The position numbers and the translations under genes are program-made. From contig NC_085858.1 in assembly GCF_034702125.1 (NCBI RefSeq), positions 57,928,137 to 57,992,136 on the forward strand: a stretch of DNA of 64,000 nucleotides, read 5' to 3'. The DNA comes from Engraulis encrasicolus (taxonomy: Eukaryota; Chordata; Actinopteri; Clupeiformes; Engraulidae). Shown here in pieces: positions 1 through 11,975 of this stretch (positions within the stretch are counted from its first letter, which is position 1; each line of letters starts with the position of its first letter). Under the pieces are notes generated by a model that worked only from the letters and a program-made list of their open reading frames with translations, did not search any database and was not told the DNA's origin.

Positions 1-172
1 CACACAGTAGACCACTGCTTAGTCTGAATGGTGGTCCCTGGGTCAGAACTAGTTGAAACCTCCTGGTCTAAGTAAAATAAGGTGCCAAAACAATGTCCTA
101 CTCTCTCTGTCTCTCATTATTTACCCTTCTACCACCTCTTCTTTATCTCTCCCTCTCTCTCTCTCTCTCCAG

Positions 173-346
173 GCTTAACTCCTGCAGTATAACAGAAGAG
201 GGCTGTGCTGATCTGACTTCAGCGCTGATTTCAAACCCCTCACACCTGACAGTGCTGCATCTGAGTGGTAATACACTTGGACACTGGGGAGTGAAGCAGC
301 TCTCTACTCTACTCAGGATACCAAGGTGTAAAGTGCAGATACTGGC
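173..346 (+). CDS. NLR leucine-rich-repeat exon A (174 bp)
   Basis: One internal exon of a fish NLRC3-like cytosolic immune receptor, encoding about two LRR half-units of the NOD/RI type. It is bounded by a polypyrimidine tract plus CAG at 170-172 and a GTAAGT donor at 347. The open frame contains CSITEEGC, then LTSALISNPSHL, then a second LRR core LHLSGNTLGHWGVKQL. The length is exactly 174 bp with one leading base completing a codon, the same phase as the other four LRR exons here, so exons can be skipped or added without a frameshift. It belongs to a gene whose NACHT exon is left of the window, because this array lies upstream of the only NACHT exon in view. No frameshift or stop is seen. 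Confidence 0.88.
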
Positions 347-769
347 GTAAGTAATGACACCAAAGAGTGTGAGGAAGCACACTACACACTATTATAGTTC
401 ATCAAGAAAACAATACGATGTAATGTGTGTGTGTGTGTGTGGGGGGGGTCAGCAGCTGATGTGTGTGTGTCCATTCCAGTGTGCTTGTGTTTAGTCATGT
501 GTGTGTTTGCACCGGCATATGTGTGTGTGTGAACTTGTCCTCTTGTCTCTCATTGTCTCCCATCCCTCTATGGCCCGGGGTATACTGTACTTGCTGCAGG
601 ATACACACATGCATGCGTGAATATGTTGCCATGTGCATGTTATGTCAGCTTTACACATCTGGCATAAGGTGCACAGTGTGATATGGTGCATTGCTGCTCA
701 GACAGCACCATATGTGCACTCGGTCACACACAGTTGTGCTCATGCAGTCATGCAGCAAGCATCTCCCAA

Positions 770-1804
<1,035 letters not shown>

Positions 1805-2145
1805 CGGGGTGTGGAGACCTTTTCAGTGACCCTCATGACATGTGTGTGTGTGTGTTTGTGTGTGTGGGGGGGTCCTATTCAGTGACCCTCATGTGTGGGG
1901 ACCTTTTCCTATTCAGTGTCCCTCATGTGTGGGGACCTTTTCCTATTCAGTGACCCTCATGTGTGGGGACCTTTTCCTATTCAGTGACCCTCATGTGTGG
2001 GGACCTTTTCCTATTCAGTGACCCTCATGACATGTGTGGGGACCTTTTCCTATTCAGTGACCCTCATGACATGTGTGGGGACCTTTTCCTATTCAGTGAC
2101 CCTCATGACATGTGTGGGGACCTTTTCCTATTCAGTGACCCTCAT
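1805..2145. repeat. Minisatellite array 1 (31-36 bp unit)
   Basis: Tandem copies of GTGTGGGGACCTTTTCCTAT followed by TCAGTGACCCTCA, with an optional TGACA extension. It lies about 330 bp upstream of LRR exon B. Equivalent arrays lie at the same relative place before exons C and D. Confidence 0.93.
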
Positions 2146-2478
2146 GTTAACTCTTTGCTAAGGTGTAGAAGGGACTCCCCCCTCTGTAACATGGATACAA
2201 ACACAGTGGGCCACAGACTACCTCTCAGTCTCCACCCCCTGGGCCAGAACCAGATGTTAACTCTTTGGTGTCGGAGGGACTCCCCTCACTGGAATGTGTA
2301 CATACAGACAGTAGACCACTGCTTAGTCTATATGGTGGTCCCTGGGCCAGAACCAGTTGAAACCTCCTGGTCTAAGTAACAGAAGGTGCCAAAACAATGT
2401 CCTGCTCTCTCTGTCTCTCATTATTTACCATCCTACCACTTCTTATTTATCTCTCCATCTCTCTATCCCTCTCTCCAG

Positions 2479-2652
2479 GCTTCAGTCCTGCAGTATTACA
2501 GAAGAGGGCTGTGCTGCTCTGACTTCAGCGCTGATTTCAAACCCCTCACACCTGACAGAGCTGTATCTGGATAATAATAAACTTGGAGACTCGGGTGTGA
2601 AGCAGATCTCTACTCTACTCAGGAATCCAGACTGTAAACTACAGAAACTGGG
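2479..2652 (+). CDS. NLR leucine-rich-repeat exon B (174 bp)
   Basis: Second copy of the LRR exon, bounded by CTCTCCAG (to 2478) and GTAAGT (from 2653). The encoded segment has CSITEEGC, LTSALISNPSHLTELYL and DNNKLGDSGVKQISTLL, closer to the NLR LRR consensus than copy A. It is 174 bp in the same phase as its neighbours and open throughout. It is followed by the intron start GTAAGTAATGACACC shared with copies A and C. The hAT nest and the L2 element lie in the intron downstream of it. Confidence 0.9.
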
Positions 2653-2728
2653 GTAAGTAATGACACCAAAGAGTGTGTGAGGAAGCACATTAAACACTAT
2701 TACAGTTCATCATGTAAACAATAAGATG

Positions 2729-2741
2729 TGTGCGTGTGCGT

Positions 2742-2821
<80 letters not shown>

Positions 2822-2858
2822 TGAGCAGCAGCTGATGTGTGTGTCCATTCCATTGTGC

Positions 2859-2905
<47 letters not shown>

Positions 2906-2939
2906 AGAGTTGAGCAGCAGCTGATGTGTGTGTCCATTC

Positions 2940-2976
<37 letters not shown>
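2729..2976. repeat. (GT)n blocks after LRR exon B
   Basis: Three GT tracts, the first starting with a GTGTGC variant, separated by two copies of the spacer GAGCAGCAGCTGATGTGTGT. The hAT-type element at 2977 is inserted in the last tract. Confidence 0.93.
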
Positions 2977-2979
<3 letters not shown>

Positions 2980-3211
2980 GGGCGGAGTGGCCCACCTTTT
3001 CCCACCGGGAGAATTTTCCCCTTGGCGGCCCTCTTTTTAAAAAACAAAAAAAAACAAAAACAAAGCGAACAACATGGTTTCCTAACCAAAAAGACAAAAG
3101 CCACGAAATCTGCAGTCGTACTACATGTGGACATTAGTGCTGTCAAAATATCAACCTGAAGTGGAGAATTGTAGCCTACACCTTGATGAAATGCACAGCC
3201 AGTAGTGTAGC

Positions 3212-4552
3212 CAGGGCCGCTGACAGGTTTGGCTGGGCCCGGGACAAAATTTTCTCAATGGGCCCCCCCTCCCAACACCAAAAAAGCCCCCCACCCCCTC
3301 ATCCCTGACGGTCCCTACACAAAATAGTCAAACGCCCAATCGCAACCACGTAATTCCCTTGTGCAGCTCAGCTCCAAAACACACCACGTTGGGATGACAA
3401 GCCCGTTTATAACGGATAAACAAAAACTTATTTACAACTTATTTCCATTATATGGACTGAGTGGAGTTATGGTTTTCAAAATGCTATCACAATAAAATCC
3501 ACGCTATTGTATTACTTAAGCTCATGAATAGCACATTTTTCATCACATCGACCATTTTCACTTGACCAAGGGGAATCATGTCAAGGACGCCCGCGTGTAT
3601 GTCCGCTGAACTTCCAGAGAGGGGAACAAGGCGGAGCACATTCATCTTGCGAGTGTCAAGTTCACCGCAATCAGAACCGAAAGTACTAGGTTACCCCAAA
3701 ACGACACCGTTATAACCCATTCGTTACATTCAATTCTAGGCTATCTAAATGTCAATTTCACACGTTGACATGCCACTGGCTTATTTTAAACCAAATAAGT
3801 TTAAACCAGAGTCGAGTTACACTGGCTGTAATTCAGCTGACCGGGGATGATTCTCATATCAATTCAGCCTGATTGGCGTGCGCGTGCCTGCCTGAAACTT
3901 TTGATTTGGACACATAATTGCAGAGTAATGCGCATATTCATAGATTCAATTACATAGGCGCATGAAACACATTGTTATTAAGCCGTTGTGGTAATCAAAT
4001 TATTCGATACCCCCTGTCTCTCTGATACTGAATCCCGTGTGACTTGCTCACGGCCTCCTGTGCCAATGTTAGGCTACTTGACGACGGGGCTGGAAAAAGT
4101 TTGCCGTGTCTTACCTGGATCTGCTGCAAAACTGCTTTTACTAGTGCCTGCTACATCATTCCAGTCTTTCCTGAAATATTTAGCCAGAGAACCCCTCAGC
4201 CTTTTGGCTTCTTCCTCTCTTTTTCGTTTTTCCTTCTTTTTCTGCGCTCCTGACTTGCATGTTTACTAACTGGCTCGCGCACACTGACCACTTATCGAAT
4301 GCTGTCGTCTTTTTTCTAGAAAGACCAATCCATTTTGGAATAGGGGTGATAGGGGGTTATTGGCCGTTTTTTCAAGGGCAATGAAGACAAACATCTACAA
4401 GTAATTGTTTGAATGCAAATAAAGCACTTTTCTACCCTAAAAAACAACACATTTTGAAGTGAACGTATCATAATTGAGCCCAACGTCTCTATTCCAGAAT
4501 TCACAGGGCCCGGGACAAAAAGCCCTTTAGTCCCCCCCTGTCGGCGGGGCTG
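3212..4552 (-). mobile_element. Innermost hAT-type element with residual transposase exon
   Basis: Inverted ends CAGGGCCGCTGACAGG and CAGCCCCGCCGACAGG. The flanks AGTGTAGC and GGTGTAGT give a 6/8 match for a target duplication. An internal motif, GGGCCCGGGACAAAA, is found near both ends. It is 1341 bp and carries one plausible coding exon of a hAT transposase on the minus strand, so it is an internally deleted derivative. Confidence 0.7.
4115..4259 (-). pseudogene. Residual 5' exon of a hAT (ZMYM/TTF-type) transposase
   Basis: On the minus strand this 145-bp stretch is open and encodes a Lys/Glu-rich segment: CKSGAQKKKEKRKREEEAKR, then LRGSLAKYF, then an acidic/serine tail. It ends at a good GTAAGA donor. 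This resembles the N-terminal exon of fish hAT transposase-derived proteins, in which a basic SGAQKRK segment precedes a short LxxFF motif. No zinc finger, RNase-H or dimerisation domain remains, so no active protein is expected. The family call is from motif memory. Confidence 0.5.
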
Positions 4553-5819
4553 GGTGTAGTCTACGTAAAACGCAGGTATACGCACCCATTTCAAAATACA
4601 GTATACCCACTTAAAATTGATTGATCCATTATTTACAATAGCACAAATATATACAGTAGACTATACACACATCAAAAATGCTCAAATATACAGTATACCC
4701 ACTTCAATAAAGTAGACTACACCACTGGAGCCATCATCACAGTCCAAAGCATTCATAGGCCTATAGGTTAGGCTACATCACGCTACTGTTCCATGCAAAT
4801 GTGCACTCCACTGTCATTTTGACAGTTTGAAATTGAAATATCGTTTAAGGAAGACAGGATGAGCATGGGCACAAAGTTTTGAGTGTGGGGATTTTTAGAA
4901 GAGTAGGCTTACAAAATATAGTATAGTAGCCTATAGCTTACAAAAAGTATGTCTACATTGTGCAATAAACCCACCATGCAGCAAATAAGCCAAACTTAGC
5001 TACTTCAAACCACAACCATAAGTCAACAAAATGTATAACCAAACGGTGTAGGCCTACCTTAAAACGCTGTCTTCGTCGCAGCAAATGTCTTTGTTTCTTG
5101 CAATCACTCTACTTAAATCCACAGCTTATTAGCCTACACACCCAGCACTGGTCACATCAGAATCTTGTGGTAATTATTTTGTTCCATTTCTTCAGACATA
5201 GGCTACATCCTAAATGTACCACATATAAATATATGTATGATAATAATATTATTTCGACTATAAGGAGATATACTGGTAGGTCTAACAAATCAAAACAAAA
5301 CCCATTGCTTCTGTTAGGTGCAGTTCTCTTCCTTACCACTTGGTGGAGTCTGTTCGTAACCCAAGTCAATAACCACAGAGCAAGTGAATCTGGACTGGAA
5401 AGACTGTAAACTGTAACAGTCGTGTGGAAATCGGAAAATAACTCATAATTTATGAATATTTCCATCCTTTGGTAACCAATATACATATCACAGGGTCTTC
5501 AAATACTGAAAACGAAACTGTGTTACTAAGATCTTGTAAACTTCCGCGATCTACGGTGTATGAAAATTATCAGTTGAGAAGGGGTGTGGCCAATTTACTG
5601 TTTGACACCGTCAGTGAGGTATTGCCGTCTGGTATACGGTATAAATACTGGCTAGTCAGCAAGAATAAGATACAGGGCAGTGGAAAGTGGGAAGTAAGTG
5701 CTCCTAAGTACTGTCTCCAAACCTCAGGGCCGGCTGAAAATGCAGAGCGGCCGCATCATTACATGTCACGGCCGCGGCCCACCAGAACAAGTCCCCGATT
5801 TCCCGACGGCCACTCCGCG

Positions 5820-6231
<412 letters not shown>

Positions 6232-6369
6232 ACTGGACAGGGTTTTATTTCTAATTTCGACATTTTTTGGACCAATGCAAAGCTGTATAGGTCTGATGGT
6301 TTACATCCCAACAAAAAGGGCACTCAGGAATTAACTAAAAATGTTATTCATTTTATTGCTTCACTCTGA
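6232..6369 (+). pseudogene. L2 ORF1 C-terminal remnant (SGNH esterase tail)
   Basis: An open frame ending at TGA 6367-6369 encodes FISNFDIFWTNAKLYRSDGL followed by HPNKKGTQELTKNVIHFIASL. The D-G-L-H motif is the Asp/His block of the SGNH-hydrolase (esterase-like) domain in ORF1 proteins of L2/CR1 LINEs. Everything upstream, including the nucleophile Ser block, is missing through 5' truncation. Confidence 0.7.
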
Positions 6370-6426
6370 CATATACCCCCACAGCATGGCCCAAGTCAGT
6401 CAGCTAATATTCCAGTCTTAGAGAGC

Positions 6427-9423
6427 ATGGGCCTTGCTGGTTTTGAAAATATGCAGATAAGGGGATCCATGGACAATCTCTCTATCCCAGTTCTGACAAC
6501 TAAGCGAGGTCTCTTGAGGACACGTACACATTCCCCAAGGAGGGCAAATTTGGAAAATCTCAGATTTGTTCCAAAAAAACCTCAGAATGCCACAGTGGAA
6601 ATGCCTCCAATACTCAGTGTTAAACTAGCTTTGCAGAATACTAGATCTCTGAGGAACAAGCCTTTTGTAATCAATGAGTTTATCTGTACCCACAACCTTG
6701 ATTTTTTATTTTTAACTGAAACATGGCTGAAAAAATCCACTAGCGCTATCACACTTATAGAAGCAACTCCGCCACACTTTAATTTCATTAGTACAGAAAG
6801 GCAGAATAAGCAGGGAGGGGGGATAGCAATCATTTTCAAGGCACTGTTTCAATGTCAAAAGACAGCACTAGGTGAATTTTCTTCCTTTGAATACTTAGCT
6901 GCAGTTCTTAAATGTTCTTCTGACATACTGTTATTGACTATTTACAGACCGCCAAGACTTTCTGCACCACTCTTCTTAGAGGAGTTTGGTGAGCTGCTGT
7001 CGAATATTTGTGTGGACTATGAAAGCTTATTTATCACAGGCGATTTTAACTTTCATTTGGACGACTTAGAGAATGCCTATGCTAAGGAATTTTTAAGTCT
7101 TATTGACATTTTTAGCCTTACACAGCATGTAACAGGTCCAACACACAGCCAAGGTCACACTCTAGATTTAATTATCACAAAAGGTCTTAATGCTTGTGCT
7201 AGTGTGAAAGACTATGGCTTTTCTGACCATTACTGCATTTTTTCTGATGTTTCTATGTACCCTCACGTTCAAAGGGAATCTGTTACAGTCAAAAAACGTA
7301 TAATCAACAATGAGACCGCCTCACTATTTCAGCAAGCACTCTCAGAGATCCAAAGTCAAACTTCAGAGAGTGCAGATGATCTCATGGTCAATTTTAACTC
7401 AAGGATGTCCCTTATTATGGATGTTATTGCCCCCGAAAAAATCAAAACAGTGAGACATCAAAAAGCACCTTGGAGAATGAATCCCGCAGTTAAATTGCTA
7501 AAGCAAGAATGCAGGAGGGCTGAAAGACAGTGGCGTAAATCCAAACTTGAAGTCCACTACCAAATCTATAAACACACACTCTCGAAACACAACCAAGAAA
7601 TTTCTAAAGCTAGACAATCTTTTTTCTCTGACATAATTAACCGAAATATTAATAATGCACGCGTCCTGTTTGGCACCGTGGAAAAGCTAGCAAGGCCACC
7701 TAATCAAATGCCCTCTGAGTTCCTCTCAGTTAGCAAATGCAATGAATTCGCATCCTTCTTCAAAGGAAAGATTGGAAAAATACGTGCAAACATACTCGCA
7801 CAGGGGCAACCGGCCCATGATTCGGACCAACTTGCCACGGTGAAGTTAAATCTTAACCACATGAGAAATTTTCACTTAGTTGATGTCGACATTCTTAATA
7901 GAACGGTGCAAAGTCTTAGCTCCTCTACATCTGACTTAGATATTCTACCTACAGCCTTTTTTAAATCCATCTTACATCTAATATCACCAGATGTACTTCA
8001 GATCATCAACACCTCACTACAAACAGGCATATTCCCTGGCTGCCTGAAAGAAGCAGTTGTGAAACCCCTACTAAAAAAGAACAACTTGGATGCACTGGTA
8101 CTTAACAATTATAGGCCCATATCCAATCTACCTTTCATGGGTAAAATAATAGAAAAAATTGTTTTTAACCAATTAACTGCCTTCCTAATGTCTAATAGCT
8201 ACCTTGATAAGTTTCAATCAGGTTTCCGTGCCTACCACAGCACTGAAACGGCTCTTATTAAAGTTATGAATGACATAAGATTGAACTCTGATGCTGGCAA
8301 ATCATCCGTCTTGGTGCTACTCGACCTAAGTGCTGCTTTCGATACAGTTGATCATGCCATACTACTACATAGACTGGAACACTGGGTTGGCTTTACAGGC
8401 ATAGTGATCAACTGGTTAAAATCGTACTTACAACAAAGAAGTTTTTTTGTCGCCATTGGAAGACATACCTCATCACCGATGTCTCTTAACTGTGGGGTCC
8501 CACAGGGCTCCGTCCTGGGACCACTACTGTTCAATCTGTATATGCTGCCACTAGGACACATTATGGAGAATAACTCCATAAATTACCATAGCTATGCGGA
8601 TGATACCCAACTCTACTTATCTATGTCCCCCAATGACTACACCCCCCTTGAATCACTCTATCATTGCATGGACCAAATTAACAAATGGATGTCTCAAAAT
8701 TTCCTCCAGCTGAACACAGATAAAACTGAAGTAATTATATTTGGGAAAAGAGAGGAGAGACAAAAGATTGCTACTATCCTTGAAACGAAGGGACTGAAAG
8801 CAAGGGATACAGTTAAAAATCTTGAGGTCCTTATTGACAGTGACCTAAACTTCAACAGTCACATGAAAGCTATTACTAAGTCTGCATTTTATCACATAAA
8901 AAACGTATCTAAATTTAGGGGCCTTATGTCTACACATGATCTGGAGAAGCTAATACATGCCTTCATTTCTAGTAAGGTTGATTACTGTAACAGTCTTTTT
9001 ACAGGCCTCCCCAAAAAGACCATCAAACAGCTTCAACTTGTACAAAATGCAGCAGCAAGGGTTCTTACAAAAACAAGGAAGTACGACCACATTACTCCAA
9101 TTTTAAGATCGCTGCATTGGCTCCCAGTAAGCTACAGAATTGATTTTAAGGCAATGCTACTTGTATTTAAATCATTAAATGGAATGGGCCCCACATATAT
9201 ACTGGATATGTTTCAGCTGTATGCACCAACCAGGTCACTAAGGTCAACGGAGAAGAATTTGCTGGTGGTTCCAAAAGTCAAAACAAAGTGTGGAGAGGCA
9301 GCCTTTAGCTTCTATGCTTCACAGCTTTGGAACCAGCTTCCAGACGACGTAAAAAATGCACCCAGTATTAATAGCTTTAAATCTAGACTCAAAACAAAGC
9401 TGTTTTCAGATGCTTTTAACTAG
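6427..9423 (+). CDS. L2 LINE ORF2: AP-endonuclease / reverse transcriptase (998 aa, intact)
   Basis: ORF2 polyprotein of an L2-clade LINE, catalysing target nicking and target-primed reverse transcription. The N-terminal endonuclease (about residues 65-290) has TETWL, GGGIAIIF, TIYRPP, FITGDFNFH and the SDHYCIF block. A linker follows, then the reverse transcriptase (about 540-800) with VVKPLLKK, NNYRPISNLPF, FQSGFRAYHSTETAL, LLDLSAAFDTVDH, GVPQGSVLGPLLF and the catalytic YADD. The thumb and C-terminal region end in LKTKLFSDAF. It is open for 998 codons from the first Met at 6427, and the true start could be slightly downstream. ORF1 is truncated, so autonomy is doubtful even though all ORF2 catalytic motifs are present. 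Confidence 0.92.
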   Translation: MGLAGFENMQIRGSMDNLSIPVLTTKRGLLRTRTHSPRRANLENLRFVPKKPQNATVEMPPILSVKLALQNTRSLRNKPFVINEFICTHNLDFLFLTETWLKKSTSAITLIEATPPHFNFISTERQNKQGGGIAIIFKALFQCQKTALGEFSSFEYLAAVLKCSSDILLLTIYRPPRLSAPLFLEEFGELLSNICVDYESLFITGDFNFHLDDLENAYAKEFLSLIDIFSLTQHVTGPTHSQGHTLDLIITKGLNACASVKDYGFSDHYCIFSDVSMYPHVQRESVTVKKRIINNETASLFQQALSEIQSQTSESADDLMVNFNSRMSLIMDVIAPEKIKTVRHQKAPWRMNPAVKLLKQECRRAERQWRKSKLEVHYQIYKHTLSKHNQEISKARQSFFSDIINRNINNARVLFGTVEKLARPPNQMPSEFLSVSKCNEFASFFKGKIGKIRANILAQGQPAHDSDQLATVKLNLNHMRNFHLVDVDILNRTVQSLSSSTSDLDILPTAFFKSILHLISPDVLQIINTSLQTGIFPGCLKEAVVKPLLKKNNLDALVLNNYRPISNLPFMGKIIEKIVFNQLTAFLMSNSYLDKFQSGFRAYHSTETALIKVMNDIRLNSDAGKSSVLVLLDLSAAFDTVDHAILLHRLEHWVGFTGIVINWLKSYLQQRSFFVAIGRHTSSPMSLNCGVPQGSVLGPLLFNLYMLPLGHIMENNSINYHSYADDTQLYLSMSPNDYTPLESLYHCMDQINKWMSQNFLQLNTDKTEVIIFGKREERQKIATILETKGLKARDTVKNLEVLIDSDLNFNSHMKAITKSAFYHIKNVSKFRGLMSTHDLEKLIHAFISSKVDYCNSLFTGLPKKTIKQLQLVQNAAARVLTKTRKYDHITPILRSLHWLPVSYRIDFKAMLLVFKSLNGMGPTYILDMFQLYAPTRSLRSTEKNLLVVPKVKTKCGEAAFSFYASQLWNQLPDDVKNAPSINSFKSRLKTKLFSDAFN

Positions 9424-9687
9424 CTTGCATTTTATATCATTTTTATTTCTATGTTTGTTTCTTACCATGTGTTTTTATCTGAATGTTTTTAAACACTTTA
9501 AAAAAAAATATATTGTTCTTTTTATGTTTTCTACTTACCATGTGTTTTTAATCTTGGTGTTTTTAGATGTTCTTTGACTTAATTGTCTTTTTTCTTTTTT
9601 GCATTTTGTTTTTTTTGTGAAGCACATTGAGTTGCACCTGTGTATGAAATGCGCTATAAAAATAAAATTGACTTGACTTGACTTGAC

Positions 9688-9716
<29 letters not shown>

Positions 9717-9718
<2 letters not shown>

Positions 9719-10406
9719 GCCAGATCCAGCTCAACGTACCAATGAGTGTTTTAGTGCCTGGTGGGTATTACATCCTTCCATACCAGTTTTTGTTTTCATA
9801 GCAAATGTCCTTAAAGGAACAAATGTCTTTAAAGGGTCACAGGCAGGATTAAAAGGTAAGTAATGACTGTCCTGAGTCAGCTGATGCTATAATGAGTCAT
9901 TAGTTAGTGAATGGTGACTCTCCAGACCACTTTCACACTCTGCTGTCAGAATTCCTCACATGGAACTTTTTATGGAGTAGAATGAGCATCGTGGGGATAA
10001 AATCTCATGAGAAAAACTGACTTCACATGCTGCTGGAGACATAGCGGTATTCACATTTGTGTTGATTGTTGGTACTCTGAGATGAAAAACATTAACACCG
10101 CAAGGGGACTTAAACAGCATTTGTTTAAATTATTGTGTAGATTTTGAGACAGCCATGCCTCAGGCACCCTGCAAACCCATGCAAACTGCAGATGATGACT
10201 TTTAGTTGATATGTAGATATTCCTTGATATTACAGGTAATTCTAGTGACTCATCAGAAGATATAATTTGATAGTTTGCTACTCCAGTGTATTAGCCATTT
10301 ATTTGGAGGTGGGGGCTCCTCATCTATTAAACTGGTAGTAGGGGGTGGTGCCTGGTTGGTTAGTTTTCACCTCGTACTTACTTTTCAGTTAGGCAGGTAA
10401 CATATG
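9717..10406. other. Non-coding unit B sequence before the BEL/Pao insertion
   Basis: Homologous to unit A 1018-1720 (GCCAGATCCA...TTAGGCAGGTAAC). No coding feature is seen. It ends in ATATG, which becomes the target duplication of the LTR element. Confidence 0.7.
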
Positions 10407-11573
10407 TGTGAAAAATGGTGCGTATTATGGAACTCTGAAAGGACTGTATAGGGTTGGTTCAGGGAAAAATAGTAAACTGCACAGGTTGTCCGGCCAGAAC
10501 AAAAATAGATAATCCCAAATGAAGAGACACACACACACGTTGTAGGGAACCCTTGAAACCAATGAACCGTGGTTTACTATAAAAATAGAAAACAGAAAAT
10601 GCAAACAAGACATAAGTGAATTATATACATAATAAAGATGAATATACATAATACACATGAATATATACATAATAGGCCTAAGAAATAACACGAATGCACA
10701 ACATTCATGAATGAAATACAATATATACAAATATATACAAAGGGGAGGAAAATGAGAGATAAATGCCTAAAGCAAATATCTTTACCAGAGAGAATGGATA
10801 AATGTCTAAAACAAATATCCTTAACCTACATACATGTGTAAATGCCCACAGCAACTTACACAGTGCAAAGCCAATGAAAACACACCGAGTGTGTTGCATA
10901 AGGAAAAAAGGAGCGTGGCTCCTTTAAAAGGGGCGAGACAAGCGCTCCCTGCGTGACTACACGCACAGAGGAGAACAGGTCACGCAGCTCTTGAATGAAA
11001 CACTGACATGTGTAACGCTACTCTGCCAAAGTAACACATTGCTCAACAAATCAGCGACATTCTGACAAAACCGCGGCATAGAGGAACAATAAGTGCTATT
11101 ACAAATCTAACAGACAAACAGTGAAACACGGACATACTCGCGCTGCCGCCGCGATGTTGCAATATAACAAACAACCGCGAGTAATACACAAACAATACAG
11201 TAACAACACAGTAATAGCAACTTACGTTCTCATAGACGCACGGCTAAACACAGAGAGGTGGACATTAGGAGTCTGAGATGTCCGTGGAGTACAGAAAGAA
11301 GGAAAGAAACGGAGAGAAAAGGTAGAGGTGACTCCTGCATTAACAAACAGTCCAGCGTGGACTCCTGTTCTGGTCGCACTGCGCTGCATTGCATAGCTCC
11401 GACCCTGCTGACCAGTTTGTGGCGCGAAAGTCTATGCAAATGAGCTCGTGGACAGCTCGTGCACGAAGGTCTGCACCAATCGTAGGAGACAATAACAGCG
11501 TGTGCAAAACGTCACTGGTACAGACACAGACACAGACACAGACTCAGACACCCTGACGCCAGAATTCTGAACA
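10407..11573 (-). repeat. Left LTR (3' LTR of the minus-strand element)
   Basis: A direct repeat of 14427-15592 ending ATTCTGAACA. On the minus strand it begins TGTTCAGAATTC. It differs from its partner by a few scattered indels and substitutions (AC count at 10528, A-runs near 10740). It contains a short GACACA tandem repeat near 11520. Confidence 0.93.
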
Positions 11574-11610
11574 GCCGCCCCCAACTTTGGCAAAAAAGTT
11601 GTGTCCATGA
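11574..11610 (-). other. Polypurine tract and 3' coding tail of the BEL/Pao element
   Basis: On the minus strand the sequence just before the LTR reads CCAAAGTTGGGGGCGGC, a plausible polypurine primer site. The same bases can encode FFAKVGGGC, like the C-terminal end of BEL pol proteins, suggesting that the deletion joined gag-pro to the extreme 3' end of pol. Confidence 0.5.
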
Positions 11611-11975
11611 ATGTCAGGCGTCAGGCAGAAGTGTCCTCAGGAAGTGCTGGAGGCGTGAGACTGGGCTGGTGTAGGTCCACGGTCGACAGCTCCTGGCATG
11701 GCTGCTGTTGGTGGGTGATGAGTCCGGTGTCTAGGCCGCCCCATCTGCCCACAGGGACTGGGTCGATGACGCTCTGATGCTGGAGTGGAGTGATGCTGCT
11801 GATGCTGCTTCCCTTCCACACGGCTATGTGGGACTGCTGACTTGGGGTGGTGGCAAGACGACTGACGCTGCGTGGCGGCACGGCCGCCGGCCGCCCCATG
11901 ACGGGCTCTGATGGGTGTGCGCTGTGGCCCCTTCCTGACCTCATGCACAACCGGAGCTGATGATGACGGGTGAAG

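Larger units (their letters stand above)
3200..4727. mobile_element. Small hAT-type MITE split by a further element
   Basis: Starts CAGTAGTGTAG and ends CTACACCACTG, and the ends are inverted copies. The next bases after the inner insertion (TCTACG...) continue the left terminal repeat and mirror the right end (CAGTGGTGTAGTCTAC). Without the inner element it is only about 190 bp. No clear 8-bp target duplication was found, so the boundaries are less certain. Confidence 0.55.
2977..5823. mobile_element. hAT-type non-autonomous element (outermost of a nest)
   Basis: The left end reads CAGGGGCGGAGTGGCC and the right end, reverse-complemented, CAGGCGCGGAGTGGCC. The flanks are TGTGTGTG on both sides, compatible with an 8-bp hAT duplication but uninformative inside a GT tract. 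The host (GT)n and the unit B flank resume directly at 5824. No transposase of its own is visible. About 1.5 kb of its length is a nested insertion (3200-4727). The superfamily is inferred from the CAGGGG ends. Confidence 0.7.

Noticed and set aside
1830..2150. Regularly spaced ~31-36 bp repeats that could suggest a CRISPR array
   Set aside because: The units are contiguous, with no unique spacers, in a vertebrate intron, and they recur in two further places. It is a minisatellite.
11621..11950. Two overlapping ~100-codon frames between gag-pro and the left LTR as an accessory gene
   Set aside because: GC-rich leftover of the deleted pol region with no recognisable motif. The two frames overlap on the same strand and neither continues gag.
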